Shown: piece after piece, positions 20,124 through 28,994 of the stretch
Layout: the number at the start of each line of letters is the position of its first letter
Numbering within the stretch: the stretch's first letter is position 1
Source of the DNA: Hyphomicrobium sp. NDB2Meth4
GTDB taxonomy: Bacteria > Pseudomonadota > Alphaproteobacteria > Rhizobiales > Hyphomicrobiaceae
DNA length: 64,000 nucleotides
Assembly (NCBI RefSeq): GCF_900117445.1
Contig: NZ_FPEJ01000005.1
Coordinates: 1-64,000, forward strand
Direction: 5' to 3'
The notes under the pieces: model-generated
Told to the model about the DNA's origin: nothing
Database searches by the model: none
The model's input: the letters and a program-made list of their open reading frames with translations, nothing else
Position numbers and translations under genes: made by a program

Positions 20124-21040
20124 TGCGCTGGCTCCGCGACCCTCTGCTCATCGTCGAAGGGCTCACCATGCGCTTCGGCGGTCTCATTGCCGTTCGCGAT
20201 CTGTCTTTCTCTGTCGGCCGCGGCGACATCACCTCACTGATCGGCCCCAACGGCGCAGGCAAGACCACCGTCTTCAACTGCATCACCGGCTTCTACAAAC
20301 CGACGAGCGGCCTGATCGTGCTGTCTACCGACGGCCCGATTGAGCCCACCGCCGTCGCCGCGCTGACCGATTCGAGCCACCGCTACATCATTCGCGACAA
20401 CACCACCCGCAGCGGCCTCTTCCTTCTCGAGCGCATGCCCGACTTCGAGATCGCCAAGCGCGCGCGCGTTGCCCGCACCTTCCAGAACATTCGCCTGTTC
20501 TCCGGCATGACCGTGCTGGAAAATCTCATCGTCGCGCAACACAACCCGCTGATGAATGCATCCGGCTGGTCGCTGCTCGGTCTCTTCGGAGCCGACAGCT
20601 ACAAGGCCGCGCAAGCCGCCGCCGTCGATGTCGCGCGCTACTGGCTCGACCGCATCGGCCTTTTGCATCGCGCCGACGACGCCGCCGGCTCGCTCCCCTA
20701 TGGCGATCAGCGCCGTCTCGAAATCGCGCGCGCCATGTGCACCGACCCGGTCCTGCTCTGCCTCGACGAGCCCGCCGCCGGCCTCAACCCGCGCGAAAGC
20801 CTCGCCCTCAACGAGCTCCTGCGCACCATCCGCGATGAACACGCCACGTCCATTCTGCTCATCGAACACGACATGTCGGTGGTCATGGAAATTTCCGACC
20901 ACGTCGTCGTGCTGGAGTACGGCGTCAAAATCTCCGATGGCACGCCACAGAGCGTGAAGTCCGATCCGAAGGTCATCGCCGCCTACCTCGGCGTCGAGGA
21001 CGATGAAGTCGCCGAGGCGGAAGCGGAGGTGGGCCTATGA
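20123..21040 (+). CDS. livG: branched-chain amino-acid ABC transporter ATPase LivG
   Basis: A 305-residue ATPase. Walker A is GPNGAGKTTVFN (about residues 41-52), the signature reads LPYGDQRRLEIARAM, and Walker B is VLLCLDEPAAGLN. Between Walker A and the Q-loop (ARTFQNIRLF), an insertion of about 40 residues (from LSTDGPIEPTAV to MPDFEIAKR) replaces the usual short stretch. The end EDDEVAEAEAEVGL is acidic. It overlaps livF by four bases and powers import with LivF. Confidence 0.95.
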   Translation: MRWLRDPLLIVEGLTMRFGGLIAVRDLSFSVGRGDITSLIGPNGAGKTTVFNCITGFYKPTSGLIVLSTDGPIEPTAVAALTDSSHRYIIRDNTTRSGLFLLERMPDFEIAKRARVARTFQNIRLFSGMTVLENLIVAQHNPLMNASGWSLLGLFGADSYKAAQAAAVDVARYWLDRIGLLHRADDAAGSLPYGDQRRLEIARAMCTDPVLLCLDEPAAGLNPRESLALNELLRTIRDEHATSILLIEHDMSVVMEISDHVVVLEYGVKISDGTPQSVKSDPKVIAAYLGVEDDEVAEAEAEVGL

Positions 21041-21771
21041 CGAGCACCCCGCCCCTTTTGTCGCTGCGCGGCGTCACTGCCCGCTACGGCAGCATCACCG
21101 CCCTGCACGATGTCGACGTCGACGTGCCAGAAGGCGAAATCGTCACGCTCATCGGCGCCAACGGCGCCGGCAAGTCGACGCTGATGATGACCATCTTCGG
21201 CAGCCCGCGAGCAGCTTCCGGCAGTATCGTCTTCGATGAGCGCGACATCACCCAGATGCCGACGCACGAGATCGCCCGCCTCGGTCTCGCCCAGTCGCCG
21301 GAAGGCCGTCGCATCTTCGGCCGCATGACCGTCGAGGAGAATCTCCGTCTCGGCGCCGAGTTCACCGGCGGCGACCACGACTATGAAACCGAGCTTGCGC
21401 GCGTCACCGCGATATTTCCCCGCCTCAAGGAACGCATGCATCAACGCGGCGGCACGCTATCAGGCGGCGAGCAGCAGATGCTCGCCATCGCCCGCGCACT
21501 GATGAGCCGGCCCAAGCTGCTGTTGCTCGACGAGCCGTCGCTCGGCCTCGCCCCGCTCATCGTCAAACAGATCTTCAAGGTGATCGCCGAGCTCAACGCC
21601 CGCGAGCGCCTTACCGTCTTTCTCGTCGAGCAGAACGCCTTTCACGCGCTTCGCTTGGCGCACCGCGCCTACGTTATGGTCAACGGCCGCATCACCTTGA
21701 GCGGAACGGGTCAGGAGCTTCTGGCGAGCCCCGAGGTGCGTGCCGCGTACCTCGAGGGCGGACGTCACTAG
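21037..21771 (+). CDS. livF: branched-chain amino-acid ABC transporter ATPase LivF
   Basis: A 244-residue ATPase of usual length. Walker A is GANGAGKSTLMMT, the Q-loop is GLAQSPEGRRIFGRMTVEENL, the signature LSGGEQQMLAIARALM, and Walker B LLLLDEPSLGLAP. Start ATG overlaps the livG stop (ATGA), a translational coupling usual in this operon. It partners LivG at the membrane complex LivHM. Confidence 0.96.
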   Translation: MTSTPPLLSLRGVTARYGSITALHDVDVDVPEGEIVTLIGANGAGKSTLMMTIFGSPRAASGSIVFDERDITQMPTHEIARLGLAQSPEGRRIFGRMTVEENLRLGAEFTGGDHDYETELARVTAIFPRLKERMHQRGGTLSGGEQQMLAIARALMSRPKLLLLDEPSLGLAPLIVKQIFKVIAELNARERLTVFLVEQNAFHALRLAHRAYVMVNGRITLSGTGQELLASPEVRAAYLEGGRH

Positions 21772-21786
21772 GAGAAGCAGAACGCG

Positions 21787-22155
21787 ATGGGCTTTTACGA
21801 GACTGGCGACAATGGACTTTGGATCTTTCTGCTCATCACCGTCCTGATCGGAGGGGCGGCGGCGCACGCGGCAGGGTCCGCCATCGCCTCCACTTGGCGT
21901 CCCACCTGGCAGGTGTTCACATCGGCTTTTCTGCTCACCTGCGCCGTCCGCTTCCTCCACTACGCGCTGTTCCAAGAGCCTCTGCTCTCGCTGCGCAACT
22001 TCATCGTCGACTACATCGTCGTCGCAACGGCGTGCGCTTGGGGCTTTCGCATGACCCGCGTGCGCCAGATGATTGAGCAATATCCGTGGGCTTACGAGCG
22101 CGCTGGATTTTTCTGGTGGCGACGCAAAGGCACTTCCCCTCGACCGCGGGGATGA
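21787..22155 (+). CDS. DUF6867 family membrane protein in liv operon
   Basis: A 122-residue protein with about three hydrophobic segments: LWIFLLITVLIGGAAAHAAG, VFTSAFLLTCAVRFLHYALF and FIVDYIVVATACAWGF. It ends with MTRVRQMIEQYPWAYERAGFFWWRR. I recall this family as a companion gene of liv transporters in Rhizobiales; the DUF number is from memory. It lies 15 bases after livF and 78 before livK, so it belongs to the transporter operon, perhaps as an accessory membrane subunit. Confidence 0.8.
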   Translation: MGFYETGDNGLWIFLLITVLIGGAAAHAAGSAIASTWRPTWQVFTSAFLLTCAVRFLHYALFQEPLLSLRNFIVDYIVVATACAWGFRMTRVRQMIEQYPWAYERAGFFWWRRKGTSPRPRG

Positions 22156-22233
22156 CATTTCCCATAATTCGGACAAACATGCCGCACTTCTTGTCCGCGA
22201 GCTTCCTTCCGCCGTTCACCCCGAGAGGTTCTA

Positions 22234-23358
22234 ATGAAACCAGCAACAGCTTTCGCAGCCTTGGCGATCGCCATCACCGCACTTGTCGCCGGCTGCGATA
22301 GCGGACCCGAAAAGCTGAAATTCGGCGTCGCTGGTCCCATGACCGGTACCGACGCAGCCTTCGGCACTCAGCTCAAGAACGGAGCCGAACAGGCCGTGGC
22401 GGATATCAACGCCGCCGGCGGCATCAATGGACAGCAGGTCGAGCTTCTCGTTGGCGATGACGCGGCCGACCCACGCCAGGGCGTCTCCGTCGCTAACAAC
22501 TTCCTCGGCGAGGGCGTCCATTTCGTCATCGGCCACTTCAACTCGGGCGTCACCATTCCGGCATCGGAGGTCTACGTCGAGAATGGCATGCTGATGATCA
22601 CGCCGGGCTCCACCAACCCGGTCGTCACCGAGCGGAACATGTGGAACGTGTTTCGCACTTGCGGCCGCGACGACCAGCAGGGCGCCGTTGCCGGCAACTA
22701 CATCGCCCAGAACTTCAAGGATAAGAAGGTCGCCATCCTCGACGACAAGACGCCTTACGGCCAGGGCCTCGCCAACGAGACTCGTAAAGCCATGCAGGCC
22801 GGCGGCGTCTCCGAAGCGCTGTCTGAAAGCGTCAGCGCCAACGAGAAGGATTTCAGCGCCCTCGTCTCCAAGCTCAAGAACGCGGGCATCGATCTGGTCT
22901 ACTGGGGTGGCGTCCACACCGCTGGCGGCCTCATCCTCCGTCAGATGCGCGAAGGCGGCGTCAACGCCGTCTTCATGTCGGGCGACGGCATCGCCAGCGA
23001 CGAATTCGCTGCCATCGCCGGCCCCGCCGCCGAGGGCGCGTTGATGACCTTCGGACCCGACCCGCAGAAGCGCCCCGAGGCCAAGCAGGTCATCGAGCGT
23101 TTCGAAGCGCGCGAGTATAAGCCCGAGGCCTATACCCTCTACAGCTACGCCGCCGTGCAAGTCTTGAAGCAGGCCATCGAGGCAACCAAGTCCGTCGATC
23201 CCAAGACGGTCGCTGCCTACATGCGCACTGGCGTACCCTTCAACACCGTCATCGGCGATCTCGCCTTCGACGAGAAGGGCGACATAAAGCAGGTGGGCTA
23301 CGTGCTCTACACTTGGGTCAAGCAGCCCGATGGGCGCCTCACCTACGTCCAGAACTGA
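22234..23358 (+). CDS. livK: branched-chain amino-acid ABC transporter substrate-binding protein
   Basis: A 374-residue periplasmic-binding protein of the Leu/Ile/Val family (two-lobed Peripla_BP_6 fold). The mature start LKFGVAGPMTGTDAAFGTQLKNGAEQAV (in pieces) and AGGINGQQVELLVGDDAADP are classic, as is ALVSKLKNAGIDLVYWGG. Unusually the signal peptide ends ITALVAGC, a lipobox with Cys at residue 21, so the protein may be lipid-anchored at the inner membrane rather than free. Last gene of the liv operon, followed by a terminator at 23393-23417. Confidence 0.95.
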   Translation: MKPATAFAALAIAITALVAGCDSGPEKLKFGVAGPMTGTDAAFGTQLKNGAEQAVADINAAGGINGQQVELLVGDDAADPRQGVSVANNFLGEGVHFVIGHFNSGVTIPASEVYVENGMLMITPGSTNPVVTERNMWNVFRTCGRDDQQGAVAGNYIAQNFKDKKVAILDDKTPYGQGLANETRKAMQAGGVSEALSESVSANEKDFSALVSKLKNAGIDLVYWGGVHTAGGLILRQMREGGVNAVFMSGDGIASDEFAAIAGPAAEGALMTFGPDPQKRPEAKQVIERFEAREYKPEAYTLYSYAAVQVLKQAIEATKSVDPKTVAAYMRTGVPFNTVIGDLAFDEKGDIKQVGYVLYTWVKQPDGRLTYVQN

Positions 23359-23392
23359 CGCGCACAACGCGTCCTCGACCAGACAAAACAAA

Positions 23393-23417
23393 AGCGCCGG
23401 GGTATGACCTCGGCGCT
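23393..23417. terminator. terminator between livK and the convergent small gene
   Basis: Arms AGCGCCGGGG (23393-23402) and CCTCGGCGCT (23408-23417), ten pairs with one wobble, loop TATGA. On the minus strand it is followed by TTTTGTTTTGT, a good U-run, so it serves the gene at 23513-23713 and can also act weakly on the liv operon. Confidence 0.85.
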
Positions 23418-23512
23418 AATTCATTCCGAAAGTTCTCTTGTCCGCCTATTCGCGACGTTGAAGGTCGCGTCTTATTTTTGAGCTTCGAGCGAAGCCCCCG
23501 GCGGACGATTTA

Positions 23513-23713
23513 TCAGTCGCGGCCCTGCGAAGCAGCCAGGCACTCAGCAACAAGCTGCCGCTCGATGAGCACTAGATCGTCCGGCACCTTGATGCCGGCC
23601 TGACGATAACCACGAATTTTGGCCTGCACCTTCGCATAGCCCTCACGGGGATCGTCCGTTTGCTCCAGCTCGGAATTGAGCTGCGCGATCTCACCTTGCA
23701 TTTGGTTAGACAT
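23513..23713 (-). CDS. small conserved-type protein of unknown function
   Basis: A 66-residue soluble protein with a helical N-terminus (MQGEIAQLNSELEQTDDPREGYAKVQ) and a second half YRQAGIKVPDDLVLIERQLVAECLAASQG. It has no membrane segment and one cysteine. ATG at 23713 is preceded by AAAGG. The size and pattern (two helices joined by VPDDL) suggest a small DNA-independent helical protein, but I do not recognise a family. Its own terminator lies downstream at 23393-23417. Confidence 0.7.
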   Translation of the reverse strand: MSNQMQGEIAQLNSELEQTDDPREGYAKVQAKIRGYRQAGIKVPDDLVLIERQLVAECLAASQGRD

Positions 23714-24149
23714 TACGCGGCCTTTGCCCTCGTTGTTTTCCTACCTTCTTGCGCCCGGTCAAATCCGGGATGAGGCATCCTCGTTATAGGAGTCTATGCG
23801 ATGCCTCTAAGTAACTTTTCGTTTCACTCCCACACCTTCAAGAGTAGAGCCGTGATTTCAATGGCTAACGTGACAATCTGTCCACAGTGTCGACTGCCGC
23901 AGCGCAGCGTTACGAGATTGTAATTGTGGCGCATTCTTGACGTTGCTAGAGGACTGCAACAACAACGCAAGTAATTCTTGTGTGCGTTGCAGCAATATCG
24001 CGGCACTGTGGGCTTTGTGCCCGCTTGCACTTCGCTAAACTGCAACAAGCAAGTATTCCAGCAGATACCCATCATTAGTCTTCCGATTGAAGACCAGGGC
24101 CGGTGTCTGCTACGGGTCCGCTCTCCTTTATTCCCCGCGAGGCCCAAGA
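23714..24149. other. intergenic region upstream of purB
   Basis: About 435 bases with lower GC than neighbours and no accepted gene. A 20-codon frame at 23861-23923 has a CPQC pattern but no ribosome site. The region probably contains the purB promoter. I saw no purine riboswitch core. Confidence 0.45.
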
Positions 24150-25457
24150 ATGATTCCGCGCTACAGCCGCCCCGAGATGGTTTCGATCTGGGACGCTGAA
24201 ACCCGCTTCCGCATCTGGTTCGAGATCGAGGCTCACGCTGCCACGGCGATGGCCGAGCTTGGGGTGATCCCGCACCACGCGGCCAAGAAGATCTGGGACA
24301 AGGGCCGTCACGCGAAGTTCGACATCGCCCGCATCGACGAGATCGAGCGCGAGACCAAGCACGATGTCATCGCCTTCCTCACCCACCTCGCCGAGATCGT
24401 CGGCCCCGAGGCGCGCTTCGTGCACCAGGGCATGACCTCGTCCGACGTGCTCGACACCTGCCTCAATGTGCAGTTGAAGCGCGCCGCCGACCTGCTGATC
24501 GCCGATGTCGACGCCCTGCTCGCCGCACTGAAGCGACGCGCCCTGGAGCACAAGACAACGCCCAGCATTGGCCGCAGCCACGGCATACATGCCGAGCCGG
24601 TCACGTTCGGTCTGAAGCTTGCCTACGCCTATGCCGAGTTCGATCGCGCCCGCCAGCGCCTCATCGCCGCCCGCGACGAGATCTCGACCTGCGCCCTGTC
24701 CGGCGCCGTCGGCACCTTCGCCAATATCGATCCGCGCATCGAGGTGTATGTCGCCGAGAAGATGGGCCTCAAGCCGGAGCCCGTCTCCACGCAGGTGATC
24801 CCGCGCGACCGCCACGCCATGTATTTCGCCACGCTCGCCGTGGTCGCCTCGTCCATGGAGCGCCTCGCGATCGAGATCCGCCACCTGCAGCGCACCGAGG
24901 TCCTGGAAGCCGAGGAGTTCTTCTCCGCCGGCCAGAAGGGCTCCTCCGCCATGCCGCACAAGCGCAACCCTGTGCTGACGGAGAACCTCACCGGTCTCGC
25001 CCGCATGGTGCGCGCCTACGCGCTTCCCGCCATGGAGAACGTCGCCCTCTGGCACGAGCGCGACATCTCTCATTCCTCAGTCGAGCGCATGATCGGACCC
25101 GACGCCACCATCACGCTCGACTTCGCGCTGGCGCGCCTCACCGGCGTCATCGACAAGCTCGTCGTCTACCCCGAGAACATGCAGAAGAACCTCGACAAGC
25201 TCGGCGGCCTGCATAACTCGCAGCGCGTGCTGCTTGCTCTGACGCAGGCTGGCGCTTCGCGCGAGGACGCCTATCGGCTCGTGCAGCGCAACGCGATGAA
25301 GACGTGGCTCGAGGGCAAGGATTTTCTCGCCGAGCTCAAGGCCGACAAGGACGTCACCGACAAGCTCTCCGCGGCCGAACTCGAAGCGATGTTCGACCTC
25401 GGCTACCACTTCAAGCACGTCGATACGATCTTCAACCGCGTGTTCGGCGAGGCCTGA
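24150..25457 (+). CDS. purB: adenylosuccinate lyase
   Basis: A 435-residue lyase acting twice in purine synthesis: on SAICAR and on adenylosuccinate, releasing fumarate. The fumarase-superfamily motif [15 protein letters not shown] is near residues 267-281 and carries the catalytic serine. [15 protein letters not shown] (about 94-108) and [10 protein letters not shown] (about 142-151) supply other active-site residues. ATG at 24150 has GAGG upstream; 63 bases of upstream frame are excluded. Genes purC, purS, purQ and purL lie 5-12 kb further along, so the pathway is clustered but not one operon. Confidence 0.97.
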   Translation: MIPRYSRPEMVSIWDAETRFRIWFEIEAHAATAMAELGVIPHHAAKKIWDKGRHAKFDIARIDEIERETKHDVIAFLTHLAEIVGPEARFVHQGMTSSDVLDTCLNVQLKRAADLLIADVDALLAALKRRALEHKTTPSIGRSHGIHAEPVTFGLKLAYAYAEFDRARQRLIAARDEISTCALSGAVGTFANIDPRIEVYVAEKMGLKPEPVSTQVIPRDRHAMYFATLAVVASSMERLAIEIRHLQRTEVLEAEEFFSAGQKGSSAMPHKRNPVLTENLTGLARMVRAYALPAMENVALWHERDISHSSVERMIGPDATITLDFALARLTGVIDKLVVYPENMQKNLDKLGGLHNSQRVLLALTQAGASREDAYRLVQRNAMKTWLEGKDFLAELKADKDVTDKLSAAELEAMFDLGYHFKHVDTIFNRVFGEA

Positions 25458-25468
25458 TCGCAACTCGC

Positions 25469-26437
25469 ATGAATTCCACCGCCAGCCGCGCGGTCGGCTA
25501 CGCCTGCGCCGCTACCGGCGCCGCCTTCTTCTCCACCAAGGCGATCTTCGTGAAGCTCGCCTTCGCGGAGCAGGTGGATGCATCGCTGATGCTGGCTTAC
25601 CGGATGCTGTTCGCAACACCCGTGTTCGTTGCCATCGGCGTATGGGCCTACGCCCAGCGCCGCGCGAAGGGACTGCCCCCACCTGACGCATCGAGCATCA
25701 TTTGGGCGGTGCTCGTCGGTTTCCTCGGCTACTACGTCGCCTCAGCTTTCGACTTCGCCGGTCTGCAATACATCAACGCCGGGCTGGAACGGCTGGTGCT
25801 ATTCACCTACCCGTTGTTCGTGATGTTCATCGGCGCGGCCCTTTACCGCCAGCCCATCACTGCGTTCGGCGTCGCGGCAGCGCTCGTCACCTACGCCGGG
25901 CTTGCGATCGTGTTCATCACCGACCTGCCGACAGGCGGCCATAACACCGTCATCGGTATGCTGCTGGTGCTCGGAGCCGCCATCTCATTCGCCTGGCATC
26001 AGATCCTCGCCAAGCGCTGCATCGTCCCGCTCGGGCCCGTGCTCTTCACCAGCATCGCGCTATCATCCGCGGGCCTGTTCTGCGTCGCCCATCACCTGAT
26101 CTTCGGCGGCGGCAACTTCGCGGCCAGCCCTCGCTTTCTCTGGCTCTCGTTCGGCTGCGCCATGGTGGCGACAGTGTTGCCGACCTTCCTGATCAATGCC
26201 GGACTCTCGCGCACATCCCCGCAAGCCGTGTCGATGATCGCCACGCTCTCGCCCATCGTCACCATTGGCCTTGCCATCCAGCTCCTCGGCGAGCCGTTCA
26301 CGCTTCCCGATGCCATCGGCTCCGCGCTCGTCCTTGCCGGCGTCGGCGTCTTCACCTGGGGTGACTCGCGCAACAAGACACGATCTGCGACACCCGAACC
26401 CGAGGTGACGTCGGCCGCGGAAATCCGGCCAACCTAG
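25469..26437 (+). CDS. EamA/DMT family transporter
   Basis: A 322-residue inner-membrane protein with ten hydrophobic segments in two EamA repeats. Repeat one spans about residues 8-140 (AAFFSTKAIFVKLAF and LQYINAGLERLVLFTYPLFVMF). Repeat two spans about 160-295 (GAAISFAWHQILAKR and TSPQAVSMIATLSPIVTIGLAIQLLGE, in pieces). These carriers usually export amino acids or metabolites; substrate unknown. It starts 11 bases after the purB stop and is likely co-transcribed. It converges with the excalibur gene, overlapping its stop by four bases. Confidence 0.9.
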   Translation: MNSTASRAVGYACAATGAAFFSTKAIFVKLAFAEQVDASLMLAYRMLFATPVFVAIGVWAYAQRRAKGLPPPDASSIIWAVLVGFLGYYVASAFDFAGLQYINAGLERLVLFTYPLFVMFIGAALYRQPITAFGVAAALVTYAGLAIVFITDLPTGGHNTVIGMLLVLGAAISFAWHQILAKRCIVPLGPVLFTSIALSSAGLFCVAHHLIFGGGNFAASPRFLWLSFGCAMVATVLPTFLINAGLSRTSPQAVSMIATLSPIVTIGLAIQLLGEPFTLPDAIGSALVLAGVGVFTWGDSRNKTRSATPEPEVTSAAEIRPT

Positions 26438-26898
26438 CGCCCCCCGCACAAGCTCTCGCACGGCACGCCGTCCTTGTCGCGGTCGAGAGAGCGCACACCG
26501 CAGGTCGTCAGATAGAACCGCGCTTCCGCACAGCTCCCCATCTCGCCGCACCTACGCTTGCCAGCACATTGGAAGGCTCCTGCCGCACCCGCGGCCGCAG
26601 AGCTGTCATCAGTCTCCGACAGCGGCGCGAACTGTTCTAACGGCGCATCAGTCCCTGGCAACGTCGCGCCGCGCAGCCGCCGATATTCCTCCATGGTCTT
26701 ACCGCACACGTTCTCGCACGGGATGCCGTCGTTATCGGCGTCCCTTTCGCCCTCGCCGCAGATTGAAAAGTGGTAGTAGGCCTCCGCGCAGCTCTGCATC
26801 TGCCCGCACTTTTTCTCCGCGCAATCGAACGATTGGGCCGGCACGACTGCCACGAAACTTAGCGCGAAAACAACCATGCAGGTGACGTGTGGTGGCAT
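26434..26898 (-). CDS. secreted protein with two excalibur calcium-binding domains
   Basis: A 154-residue precursor. The start at 26898 gives a standard signal peptide (CMVVFALSFVAVVPAQS). Two excalibur-like repeats follow: FDCAEKKCGQMQSCAEAYYH ending DADNDGIPCENVC (about residues 26-67), and FQCAGKRRCGEMGSCAEARF ending DRDKDGVPCESLC (about 110-151). Both keep the DxDxDGxxCE loop that suggests calcium binding, and each has five or six cysteines. A Ser/Ala/Pro linker joins them. It is divergent from the SecY-like gene. Role outside the cell unknown. Confidence 0.88.
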   Translation of the reverse strand: MPPHVTCMVVFALSFVAVVPAQSFDCAEKKCGQMQSCAEAYYHFSICGEGERDADNDGIPCENVCGKTMEEYRRLRGATLPGTDAPLEQFAPLSETDDSSAAAGAAGAFQCAGKRRCGEMGSCAEARFYLTTCGVRSLDRDKDGVPCESLCGGR

Positions 26899-27007
26899 GG
26901 GGAGCTGCGGGTGCGGAAAGCACAAAAGGTAACAGCGACCGCACGAAAGCATGCGATGACTTGGTGGTTTTAGTTTAATTTGCCGTGCCGGGAGAGCCGT
27001 ACCGACC

Positions 27008-28072
27008 ATGCCGAAATCGATAGAACCAGCCGTCTGGCGCCGGCTTGCGATCACCGCTGCGGCGCTCGCCGCCTACTGTCTTGGCACCAACATCCCGCTC
27101 CCCGGAATAGATACAGCCGCGCTCGCGCAGGTCGGACATCAGGACAGCGAGGCGATCACTAACCTTTCGGTCTTCGCCATCGGCATCATGCCGCTGCTCA
27201 ACGCCATGATCCTGTTCGAGATCGCCAAGTTGCTGTTCCCCGCTATCAGACGCTGGGAAGCCACTTCACCACGCAACGCTTACCGCATGTGGTACGCGCT
27301 CGTCGGCCTGTCGCTGCTGCTCGCTCTCATTCAGGCGGGCGGCCTTGCAAGCGCGCTGGAAGACGTAGGTGGCCTCGTCGTAGAGCCGGGGCACGCCTTC
27401 CGCACCACCGCCATCGCCACTCTCGTCGCGGGATCGATCGTGAGCATCTCCCTCATGATTATCATCGACACCGCCGGCATCGGATTCGGCCTGTGGCTGT
27501 TGTTTCTTTCAAGCGGCCTGATCGAAATGCCGCGCACCGTGGCAGCCCTCGCCCTCATCACGTCGAGCGGCGAATACGCTGCAGCATCTCTCCTGCTCTC
27601 GCTCGCCTTCACCGCGCTTGCCTTGGCCTTGGTGGTAAATCTCGTCCTTGTCGCCCGAGCAGCTCCCACGGTGCTTCATGCCACCCTGTGGTCCCCGATC
27701 ATCGCCCTAACGGCGATCACACCGGCGATGTTCACGCTCGGGCTCTTCGCCACCTGGAACATCGACCGCGCCACAGACATCGCGCTCCCCGGAAGCGTCC
27801 CGTGGTATGTGGCTCTGGCGGTCGTGGTGGCGCTTGTCGTGTGGCTCTACCGCCGCTCTTACACCGCAGCAGGGATTACCTTCCCAATGCCCTCAGCGCC
27901 GATCATCGCCAGCCTTGCGTTCATCGTCATTGCCGGCGCACTGCTCGAACAGTACTGGGGCGTCGTCCTCCCGCTCGGAGGCACGCAGCTCATCATCGCC
28001 GCCGTCGTGGACGCATCCATGTTGGTCGAATGGAGCAGGGGTAAGAAAGCGGCAGCGCAGCCGGCTGCGTGA
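27008..28072 (+). CDS. shortened SecY-like membrane protein
   Basis: A 354-residue membrane protein resembling a reduced SecY, the protein-translocation channel (usual length about 430-450). RLAITAAALAAYCLGTNIPLPGID (in pieces) matches SecY TM1, and NLSVFAIGIMPLLNAMILFEI matches the TM2 plug/half-helix region. LALIQAGGLASALE matches TM3, IDTAGIGFGLWLLFLSSGL matches the TM4-TM5 ITxxGIGNGxS region, and LGGTQLIIAAVVDASMLVEW matches the TM10 end. The cytoplasmic loops that bind SecA and ribosomes look shortened. It stands alone, not in the ribosomal-protein operon where secY lies. It may be an accessory translocon or have a new function. Confidence 0.75.
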   Translation: MPKSIEPAVWRRLAITAAALAAYCLGTNIPLPGIDTAALAQVGHQDSEAITNLSVFAIGIMPLLNAMILFEIAKLLFPAIRRWEATSPRNAYRMWYALVGLSLLLALIQAGGLASALEDVGGLVVEPGHAFRTTAIATLVAGSIVSISLMIIIDTAGIGFGLWLLFLSSGLIEMPRTVAALALITSSGEYAAASLLLSLAFTALALALVVNLVLVARAAPTVLHATLWSPIIALTAITPAMFTLGLFATWNIDRATDIALPGSVPWYVALAVVVALVVWLYRRSYTAAGITFPMPSAPIIASLAFIVIAGALLEQYWGVVLPLGGTQLIIAAVVDASMLVEWSRGKKAAAQPAA

Positions 28073-28100
28073 GCCAGCGCTGCGCTTACCGATCAGGAAA

Positions 28101-28889
28101 TCAGTCTTCCGGACGGAACAGATAGCTCGCGCGCAACGTCACCAGCGACAGGTTCGCGTTGCCTGTAACCGCCGCCGGATCCCCGATCGGAATACCGATC
28201 AGGCAAAGATCGCACGAGGCTGCAGTCGAGAGATCGAGGTCGACATACTGATAGTCGATGCCGACGATAAAGCTCGGATGCCAAGCGTATTCGACGCCGC
28301 CGCCAATCGTCCAGCCATCGACAAAATCAGACGTCGAAGCCGTTGTAAAAGCACCGCTGGAGTTGAAGCCAGAAGCAGAGAGAGTGGCATTGCCGCCAGC
28401 CCAGCCGCCTTTGACGTAGACCATCGTGCGGTCCCACGTGTAGCCAATGCGCGGCTCCACGAACAGCAGCCAGTCGATTTCCGTCTTGAAGGTATCTGTG
28501 GAAACAACAGGGCTCGTCGATTGATTGAGCCCCATGCCTATGAACGAGGCTTCAAGACCAAAGATCCAGTTGCCCATCTGGATGTTGCCGCCACCGAACA
28601 CGCCGCCTTGGAAGCTGCTCGGCGAGAAGCTGGCGCCGCCCGGAGCGTTGAACTCGGTGTAGTGCTCATCCCAGCTGATGTCGCTCCAAACGCCACCGAC
28701 CTTGCCGCCGATGTACATGCCGCTCCAGTCGGTCACGCACTGGCAGTCGGTCATCGGCGTGCCCGGAACCCAGCGTCCTGGCTGTCCCGGCTGCCACGCA
28801 TCGGCCTGGGCCTGCTGCGCACCTAGAACCAGCGACCCAGCCGCCATCGCGACCAGCACCAGTTGCCCCATCAGCTTTGGCTTGCGCAT
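28101..28889 (-). CDS. Omp25/Omp31-like outer-membrane beta-barrel protein
   Basis: A 262-residue outer-membrane protein. The signal peptide (QLVLVAMAAGSLVLGAQQAQA) is cut after ADA or AQA near residue 30. The barrel starts with DWSGMYIGGKVGGVWSD and ends with LVTLRASYLF plus RPED; the pattern WSGxYxGxxxG is typical of Rhizobiales immunogenic OMPs and the OmpA_b-brl family. Inner repeats such as VFGGGNIQMGNWIFGLEAS and WTIGGGVEYAW fit the eight-stranded type. It may help envelope stability. Confidence 0.88.
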   Translation of the reverse strand: MRKPKLMGQLVLVAMAAGSLVLGAQQAQADAWQPGQPGRWVPGTPMTDCQCVTDWSGMYIGGKVGGVWSDISWDEHYTEFNAPGGASFSPSSFQGGVFGGGNIQMGNWIFGLEASFIGMGLNQSTSPVVSTDTFKTEIDWLLFVEPRIGYTWDRTMVYVKGGWAGGNATLSASGFNSSGAFTTASTSDFVDGWTIGGGVEYAWHPSFIVGIDYQYVDLDLSTAASCDLCLIGIPIGDPAAVTGNANLSLVTLRASYLFRPED

Positions 28890-28994
28890 GCATCACCGTA
28901 GAATCATTTTTCCCCTCTTGCTCTTCTAAGGTGAGTCGCCATTTGCGCATAACTTGTCCGCACGATTTCCACGCGCGACCAACACGAGGCATGC

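Noticed and set aside
23861-23923. A 20-codon plus-strand frame with a CPQC pattern
   Set aside because: Resembles the first half of a zinc ribbon but stops at once; no Shine-Dalgarno, so most likely chance.
23824-24147. A 107-codon minus-strand frame upstream of purB
   Set aside because: Irregular composition, no homologous feel, and it overlaps the purB promoter region.
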